From Chloroflexota bacterium (GTDB taxonomy: Bacteria; Chloroflexota; UBA6077): a stretch of 27,612 nt of DNA. The stretch lies in contig JAJZQR010000039.1 in NCBI GenBank assembly GCA_021806765.1, forward strand, positions 1-27,612. Direction: 5' to 3'. Of this stretch, positions 1 to 6,400 are shown piece after piece (the first letter of the stretch is position 1; each line of letters opens with the position of its first letter). A program made the translations under genes and the position numbers. The notes below the pieces were generated by a model. The model was not told the origin of the DNA. It did no database searches and worked only from the letters and a program-made list of their open reading frames with translations.

Positions 1-129
1 GTGGTGGTTTCGGCCTACGCCTCGGACCGAAGAGTGCGGAGTTGCAGGCAGGTGAAGGCCGTCATCTCCAAACCCTTTGACGTGGACGATCTGTGCGCCA
101 AGGTATGCTCCGCCGCCGGCGTCGCGTAG
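1..129 (+). CDS. Response regulator receiver domain, C-terminal end (5' truncated by window edge)
   Basis: Reading from base 1 in the first frame gives 42 residues ending at TAG 127-129. The stretch VVVSAY followed about 18 residues later by AVISKPFDVDDL matches the end of a CheY-like receiver domain: the hydrophobic beta-4 strand with its S/A switch residue, then the invariant Lys-Pro of beta-5 and the last helix. The protein stops right after the receiver fold, so it is either a stand-alone receiver or a protein with the receiver at its C-terminus. The phospho-acceptor Asp lies outside the window. It would take part in two-component phosphorelay. Nothing links it functionally to the next gene, which starts 91 bases later. 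Confidence 0.72.
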   Translation: MVVSAYASDRRVRSCRQVKAVISKPFDVDDLCAKVCSAAGVA

Positions 130-147
130 GAGTAGATCGCGTTACAA

Positions 148-193
148 CCCCGGAGAAGGCCTGGGGGTAGAGGCGCAGCGTCGGCCTCCGGGG
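148..193. other. Inverted repeat between receiver gene and pbpC
   Basis: CCCCGGAG (148-155) pairs with CTCCGGGG (186-193), and the adjacent GGCC on the left also pairs with GGCC on the right after a two-base bulge. It lies just after the receiver-domain stop and before the pbpC start. It could be a terminator stem for the upstream gene, but there is no following T-run, so the role is uncertain. Confidence 0.3.
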
Positions 194-220
194 ACACCGC
201 GGCGGATATGCTGGGGGTTC

Positions 221-2701
221 ATGTCGATTCCAGCCACTGGTCGTGCGTCTAGTCGGTCTCGACGAGTCATGCTGGCGGGCCTCCTGCTGGCAATCCTCAT
301 CGCTCTGCCCCTCTGGAACCTGGTCTCTGATCCTGGCTATCAGTTTCCTCTGGCACCGTCCCCGGCAACTGTGACCTTCTACGACCGCCACGGCGTCCTG
401 CTGTACGAAGCCCTCGATCCCCTGGAGGGCAAGACGAGCTTCATCCCCCTGGAGGAGCTTCCACCTCACCTGCTGCATGCCACCGTTGCCACCGAGGACT
501 CCAGCTTCTACTCCAATCCCGGCGTAGACCTCGGGGCCATCCTTCGGGCCCTCTGGCAGAACTGGCGCCAGGAGGGCATCGTCAGCGGGGGGAGCACCCT
601 CACCCAGCAGTTGGCGCGCAACCTCTACATGAGCCCCCAGGAGCGGGGAGAGCAGAGCGTCGGGCGCAAGCTGAGGGAGATGCTCCTGGCCCTGCGATTG
701 TCGCTGCGGCTGAACAAGGACCAGATCCTGGGGCTTTACCTCAACAGCGCGCCCTACGGCCATCAGGCGGTTGGGGTCGACGCGGCAGCGCGGGTGTACT
801 TCGGCAAGAGCGCCCGGGACCTGGACCTGGCCGAGAGCGCCCTGCTGGCCGGTCTGCCCCAGGCGCCATCCATCTACGATCCCCTCGTCGACCTGGACAG
901 TGCTAAGGCACGCCAGAGAGTGGTCCTCTCCCTCATGCTGAAGGAGGGCTACGTGACCCGGGAAGAGGCCGACGTGGCTGCCGCCGAGCCCCTCCAGCTG
1001 TCTTCGGCCGCCTTTCCTGTGCGAGCGCCCCACTTCGTAGCCTACGTGCGGCAGTTGCTGACGGATCAACTCGGCCTCGACCCCGCCGTCACCGGACCAC
1101 TCCGGGTGTACACCACCCTGGACCTGGGGCTTCAGGAGATGGCCGAGGCCACGGTGAAGCGCTACGTCGCTTCCCTCGTCGATAAGAACGTCACCAACGG
1201 GGCCCTGGTGGCACTGGACCCCACCACCGGCCAGATCCTCGCCATGGTGGGGAGCGCCGACTACTTCGACCGATCCATCGACGGCGAGGTGAACGTGACC
1301 CTGGCTGCCCGCCAGCCCGGATCCTCCATCAAGCCCATCCTCTACGCCGCCGCCCTGGAGAGCCACGCCGTCACGCCGGCCACGGTGCTGTACGACGTCC
1401 CCACCTCCTTCCTCACGGCGGATGGCAAGAGCTACGCCCCCGAGAACTACGACCGGGTGTGGCACGGCCCTGTCTCAGTCCGGGAGGCTCTGGGTAGCTC
1501 CCTCAACCTTCCCACCGTGGCCATGATGCAGAGGGTGGGAATGGGAGCCTTCCTCGATATGGCCAACCGGATGGGGCTCACCAACCTGGCCTCCAGGGGC
1601 TCCGGGGATCTCAGTCTGGCCCTCGGCAGCGGGGAGGTGCGTCCTCTGGATCTGGCTTCCGCCTATGCCGTCCTTGCGGCTGGAGGTGTCCGGCGGGAGC
1701 CGGTGGCCATCCTGCGGGTGGAGGATGCCCAGGGGCGCGTCCTGTGGGAGGCAGGGACAGGGCAAGGGCAACGGGTTCTCTCTCCCCAGGCGGCCTACCT
1801 GGTCACCAGCATCCTCTCCGACAACGAGGCCAGATCCCTCGGTTTCGGCCCGGACAGCCCCCTCAAGCTGAGCCGTCCCGCCGCAGCCAAGACGGGCACC
1901 ACCACCGACTGGCGGGACAACTGGACGGTGGGCTACACCCAGCAACTGGTGGCCGCAGTGTGGGTGGGGAACGCCGACAACCGGGCCATGCAGGGAGTGT
2001 CCGGGATCAGCGGGGCCGGCCCCATATGGCACGATTTCATGGAGGAGGCCCTGAAGGGCCAGCCCGCGGAGCCGTTCCCCGAGCCGCCCGGGTTGGTGCG
2101 ACAGGAGGTGTGCCCGGAGACGGGGGAGCTGCCCTCCCCCTGGTGTCCTGATCGGAGGGTGGAGCTGTTCCTGGAGGGCACGGCGCCGACGGCCACCTGC
2201 TCCTGGCACCGCCCTCTGAGGATCGACCGCTCCACAGGGCTCCTGGCCGGGCCCGACTGCCCCCCGGAACTGGTGGAGGAGAGGGTATTCCAGTTCGTGC
2301 CCCCTGAGCTTCAGGAATGGGCGCGGAAGGTGGGCATTCCCGAGCCGCCCACCGAGCTCTCCCCGGTCCAGGGGCAGAAGCGCCCACCCGAAGGCGTCCA
2401 TCCGAGGCTGATCCTCACCAGCCCGTCCCCTGGGACCGTACTGCAGATCAGCCCGGATCTTCCTAGTGCCCTTCAGAAGATCGAGGTGGTAGCGGCTGGC
2501 TCGGGGCTCGCCGGGCCGGTGCGGGTGGAGCTTCAGGTGGATGGGGCGCGGCTGGCGTCCTTCGATGCTCCTCCCTATCGGGCTACCTGGCAGCTTAGCC
2601 CCGGCCGCCACCTCTTCCGTGCCCTGACCCTGGACCCGGCGGGGAAGCCCGTCGCCCAGGACGAGGCGGCGATCCTGGTGGAGGAGGCGCCGAGACCGTA
2701 A
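221..2701 (+). CDS. pbpC: Bifunctional peptidoglycan glycosyltransferase/transpeptidase, PBP1C type
   Basis: This is a class A penicillin-binding protein of 826 residues that polymerises lipid II and cross-links peptidoglycan outside the membrane. The ATG at 221 follows a GGGGG at 213-217 and gives a basic N-terminus and one membrane anchor (about residues 17-38); longer in-frame starts would overlap the receiver gene. The GT51 domain shows the catalytic Glu92 (ATEDSSFY), the GGSTLTQQLARN loop and the YLNSAPYG segment. The transpeptidase domain has SxxK at Ser368 (GSSIK), SLN and KTGTT at Lys557. A Cys-containing CPETG...WCPDR segment and a C-terminal Ig-like domain are typical of PBP1C. The alpha-2-macroglobulin gene downstream matches the pbpC-yfhM pairing of Escherichia coli. 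Confidence 0.93.
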   Translation: MSIPATGRASSRSRRVMLAGLLLAILIALPLWNLVSDPGYQFPLAPSPATVTFYDRHGVLLYEALDPLEGKTSFIPLEELPPHLLHATVATEDSSFYSNPGVDLGAILRALWQNWRQEGIVSGGSTLTQQLARNLYMSPQERGEQSVGRKLREMLLALRLSLRLNKDQILGLYLNSAPYGHQAVGVDAAARVYFGKSARDLDLAESALLAGLPQAPSIYDPLVDLDSAKARQRVVLSLMLKEGYVTREEADVAAAEPLQLSSAAFPVRAPHFVAYVRQLLTDQLGLDPAVTGPLRVYTTLDLGLQEMAEATVKRYVASLVDKNVTNGALVALDPTTGQILAMVGSADYFDRSIDGEVNVTLAARQPGSSIKPILYAAALESHAVTPATVLYDVPTSFLTADGKSYAPENYDRVWHGPVSVREALGSSLNLPTVAMMQRVGMGAFLDMANRMGLTNLASRGSGDLSLALGSGEVRPLDLASAYAVLAAGGVRREPVAILRVEDAQGRVLWEAGTGQGQRVLSPQAAYLVTSILSDNEARSLGFGPDSPLKLSRPAAAKTGTTTDWRDNWTVGYTQQLVAAVWVGNADNRAMQGVSGISGAGPIWHDFMEEALKGQPAEPFPEPPGLVRQEVCPETGELPSPWCPDRRVELFLEGTAPTATCSWHRPLRIDRSTGLLAGPDCPPELVEERVFQFVPPELQEWARKVGIPEPPTELSPVQGQKRPPEGVHPRLILTSPSPGTVLQISPDLPSALQKIEVVAAGSGLAGPVRVELQVDGARLASFDAPPYRATWQLSPGRHLFRALTLDPAGKPVAQDEAAILVEEAPRP

Positions 2702-2758
2702 CCTCTGGACGCTAAAAAGCGTTTGCCTTGCGGCTGGCGGACATCGCCCGTGCTTATT

Positions 2759-2784
2759 GTAGGGGCCGGCGTCTCTGCCGGCCC
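2759..2784 (+). repeat. GTAG-headed REP hairpin, upstream side of the RAYT
   Basis: GTAG (2759-2762) is followed by a perfect 8-bp stem, GGGCCGGC (2763-2770) and GCCGGCCC (2777-2784), with a six-base loop. A GTAG tetranucleotide at the 5' foot of a hairpin is the classical recognition layout of REP sequences acted on by REP-associated tyrosine transposases. The same unit, with one loop base changed, lies inverted just after the transposase gene at 3329-3354. Confidence 0.75.
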
Positions 2785-2808
2785 TTCCCAGGCAGTGAGG
2801 ACCCTACT

Positions 2809-3309
2809 ATGATGTCGAGCAATCAGTGTTCGGATCAATCGCATCACCGAAAACGGCTTCGGCTAGATGCAGTGGACTACGCTGACCCCACCTACGTGTT
2901 CTTCGTTACGCTGTGCGCACGGCACCTGTCGTCACCGTTCTCGAACTCGGAACTTGCTTGTGCGGTGGTGGACGCCCTGCTGTTCCAGCGTCGGTCGGGG
3001 CAGTTGAAGCTGTACGCCTTTGTTCTGATGCCGGACCACTTGCACGCGGCGGTTTCCCCCGCTGCCAAGGGAAGGTCCATATCGGAAGTGCTTCGGAGCT
3101 TCAAGAGCTACACGACGCGTCTTGCCTGAAGGCATGGCCTCAAGGGACAGCTCTGGCAGCGCAGCTTCTACGATCACATTGCTCGGCGTGAAGAGAGCCT
3201 GGTCGCCATCTGTGAGTACATCCTCGCGAACCCCGTCAGGAAGGGATTGGTCAACGAGGTCGACCAGTGGCCCTATGCAGGGATGCCGGACCCGTTACCC
3301 ATAGGTTGA
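2809..3309 (+). pseudogene. REP-associated tyrosine transposase (RAYT, Y1_Tnp/HUH), interrupted by an in-frame TGA
   Basis: The frame from ATG 2809 to TGA 3307-3309 encodes a complete RAYT of about 166 residues apart from one TGA at 3127-3129. Before it come YVFFVTLCARH, the HUH motif in LMPDHLHA, and FKSYTTR with a candidate catalytic Tyr. After it, in the same frame, come GQLWQRSFYDH, EYILANPVRKGLV and WPYAG, all hallmark RAYT segments. A single C-to-T change of CGA would create this stop, so the loss may be recent. TGA terminates several neighbouring genes, so read-through by code change is unlikely. RAYTs cut single-stranded REP DNA at the hairpin foot. GTAG-headed REPs flank this copy. 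It sits between pbpC and the alpha-2-macroglobulin gene, a pair usually adjacent. Confidence 0.85.
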
Positions 3310-3328
3310 TACCGTTGGGGGCGAGGGC

Positions 3329-3354
3329 GGGCCGGCAGGGACGCCGGCCCCTAC
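3329..3354 (-). repeat. GTAG-headed REP hairpin, inverted, downstream side of the RAYT
   Basis: On the minus strand this reads GTAG followed by stem GGGCCGGC, loop GTCCCT and GCCGGCCC. It is the inverted copy of the hairpin at 2759-2784, with one base different in the loop. The two copies bracket the RAYT pseudogene symmetrically, about 20-25 bases from its outer codons. Confidence 0.75.
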
Positions 3355-3372
3355 AGGTATTGTTAGCAACTG

Positions 3373-3426
3373 GTAGGGGCGACCCGCTCTGGCCGCCCTC
3401 GGGCCGGCAGGGACGCCGACCCCTAC
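3373..3426. repeat. Convergent REP pair (REPIN-like) upstream of the alpha-2-macroglobulin gene
   Basis: Two more REP units face each other. On the plus strand, GTAG at 3373-3376 precedes stem GGGCGACC / GGCCGCCC (one mismatch, ends 3398). On the minus strand, GTAG at 3426-3423 precedes stem GGGTCGGC / GCCGGCCC (ends 3401). Two REPs in inverted orientation with a few bases between them is the REPIN arrangement mobilised by RAYTs. The pair ends 38 bases before the macroglobulin ATG, so it lies in that gene's leader. Confidence 0.65.
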
Positions 3427-3463
3427 GCACAGGGGTGCAAAAGGTAGAGTGGAGGTTGGACGA

Positions 3464-6400
3464 ATGGCTGAAGGTAGCCCTCAGGGCAGACGATGGCGTT
3501 GGACCTGGGCCACAGTGGCGGCGGCAGTGCTGCTGGTGGCCGGTCTCCTGGCGGCGGCTGGAGTGGCCGCCGGTGGGCTGGAATCCCCAACGGTGGAGCA
3601 GTTCGGGCCCACGGCACCGAAGGATGTGCCGGTGGCCGCTCCCATCGCCGTCGCCTTCGATCGGCCTATGCTGGCCCCCCTTGCCGAGCGGGCGCTGCGG
3701 ATCCAGCCGGCGGTGGATGGTAGCTACTCCTGGAAAGGCAACACCCTGATCTTCACCCCGCGGTCCGGATGGGCGCGGGGGACGAAATACACCGTCAGCA
3801 TCGAACAGTCTGCCCGGAGCCTGTTCCTCCTTCCTCTGAAAGAGCCGGTGTCTTTCGAGTTCATGACCGCCAAGGAGTTGGGCGTCGTCACCGTGCAGCC
3901 CGGCGATGGCTCCGCCGACGTGGCCCCCGAGGGCACCATCGCCGTCCAGTTCAGCTATCCCATCGTCCCCCTGGGGACGACGGGAGGAGAGCCCAACCCG
4001 ATCCGCATCGAGCCGGCCCTGCAAGGCAAGGGCCGCTGGCTGACCACCTCCCTCTACCTGTTCCAGCCTGAGGGCGGTTTCCCCGCGGGCGTTCGTTACC
4101 AGTTGACCGTTCCCAAAGGGCTCACCGACACGGCGGGCAGCGCCCTGACCTCCGACTACCGCTGGAGCTTCTCCATCAAAGCCCCCTCGGTGTCCAAGGT
4201 GTCGCCCGAGGCCAACACCCGGTACGTGGGGCCCAACGCCGAGGTTCGAGCGACCTTCGATCAACCCGTGGACCGCCCCTCGGCCGAACAGCGCTTCTCC
4301 CTGAAGGGCCCCGATGGCACTTCGGCCGCAGGCAGCCTGGCCTGGGATGGGGAGAGCCTGGTCTTCCGTCCCAGGGCACCTCTCCGGCTGTCCACCTCCT
4401 ACACCGCGACGATGGCGGCCGGGGTCAAGGCCACCCGTGGTGGAGGAGAGACCAGGGAGTTCAGCTGGAGCTTCACCACCGTGGGCGTTCCCAGGGTGGC
4501 ATCCACCGTCCCGGCGGCGGGGGCGTCGAACCATCCTCTCTACGATTCCCTTCAGATTGTCTTCAGTAATCCCATGGACCCGGAGTCGGTGGAGAAGAAC
4601 CTCACCCTGTCGCCCAAGCCGGAGCAGCAGCAGTTGGGCTGGCAGGACTCCGATACCAGGCTGTTCATCTGGGGGCCTTTGAAGCCTTCCACCCGCTACA
4701 CCCTCACCCTGGCCGCCGGTTCCAAGGACCGATACGGCCAGACGTTGAGCGCCCCGCTACAGCTCACCTTTACTACCAGTTCCCTGCCTCCCCAGTTGCA
4801 CGCCGTCGTCCCGGGCCTGGTGGGGACCTTCAACGCCGCCGGGTCTCCCACTCTCTACCTGCAGCACGTCAACGTCTCCCGCATCGACCTGTCCCTCTAC
4901 CGGCTGGATAGACCCGAGTTCCTGCGGATCGCGACCTACACCCAGGGTAAGGACCGCTTCAACGTTGACGAGAAGAGGCTGGTGAGGCGCTGGTCTGAGA
5001 AACCAACGGCCTCCGCGAAGGATCGGCTCAACCTGACCTCCACCCCTCTGGGCTCGGGGCCGGACTCCAAGCTGCCGGCGGGCTTCTACCTTCTGAAGGT
5101 AACCTCGCCCGAAGGGGTCCAGGACAACCGGCTGCTGCTGGTGAGCCGGCTGGGGCTCACCATGAAGAAGGCCCAGGACCAACTGCTGGTGTGGGCTACC
5201 GATCTCACCAGTGGCCAGGTGGTACCCAACCTGCTCCTCCAGGTCACCTCCGGCGATGGAAAGACTCTCGCAACGGGGCGCACCGACAAGGACGGCCTGC
5301 TGCTGGTTGCCGGCCTGCCGGTGGAGAAGCCCGCTCGGGGGCCGCAGTTAACCTACGTCTTCGCGGAAGGGGAAGGGGACGTGGGAGCCGTCGGCAGCGA
5401 CTGGACCCAGGGCATCTACCCCTACGAGTTCAACCTGCCGTGGGATCCCTACACCCTGCCCTATCGCGGGACCCTCTACACCGATCGTCCCATCTACCGG
5501 CCCGGGCAGAAGGTCCTCTACAAAGGGATCGTTCGCTCCGACGACGATGCCCACTACAGCGTCCCGCCCTCGGGGACCGAGGTGACGGTGGAGGTGATGG
5601 ACAGCCGCGGGCGCAAGGTGACCTCGGACAAGCTGAAGCTGAGCGATATGGGCACCTTCGACGGGGAGTTGCCACTGTCCGAGGAAGCCCCTCTCGGTAA
5701 CTACAACATCGTCGCCCGCATCGGAGACTGGAGCTACGGGGTGGGCTTCGGCGTGGCCGAGTACCGGAAACCGGAGTTCGAGGTCAAGGTTGCCCCGGGG
5801 AAGGAGTCTTACCTTCAGGGCGACCAGCTCTCCGTGACCGGCAGCGCCTCCTACTACTTCGGGCAGCCCCTGGCCAACAGCCCCATGAAGTGGCGGGTGA
5901 CCTCCCAGAACTACCTCTTCAGCCTGCCCGACACCGACTACCAGTTCGTCGATACCGACCTGCTGCGAGAAGCCCGCATGGAGGGCGACAGGGTGAGGAC
6001 CGAGGGCAAGGGCTCCAGCGATGCCCAGGGCAACTTTGCTTTCCAGTTCCCCGCTGACCTCAGCAAGGATCTGCTGAGCCAGCGCTTCACCATAGAGAGC
6101 ACCCTCACCGATGCCAATAACCAGGAGGTGAGCGCCCGTACCGAGGTGGTGGTTCACAAGGGCCAGTGGTACCCCGGGCTGAAATCGGAGCGGTACGTGG
6201 CCAGGGCCGGGGAGATGGCCACCATGGATCTGCTGGTGGTCGATACCCAGCGGAAGCCGGTGCCGGGCGCCTCGGTGGCCGTCTCCTTCTACAACCGCAA
6301 ATGGCTCAGTGTGAAGGAGAAGCAGCCCGACGGCAGCTATCTGTGGACCAGCAAGCCCGAGGACACCCTTCTCAACACCAGGACCGTCATCACCGACCCC

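Noticed and set aside
62..1465. A 467-codon minus-strand open frame opposite pbpC
   Set aside because: It has Gly/Val/Gln-rich shadow composition, and pbpC on the other strand has complete catalytic motifs.
3127..3129. Recoding of TGA as a sense codon in the RAYT
   Set aside because: TGA ends the HLRG membrane gene, the subunit 3 gene and others in this window in expected positions, so a changed genetic code is not supported.
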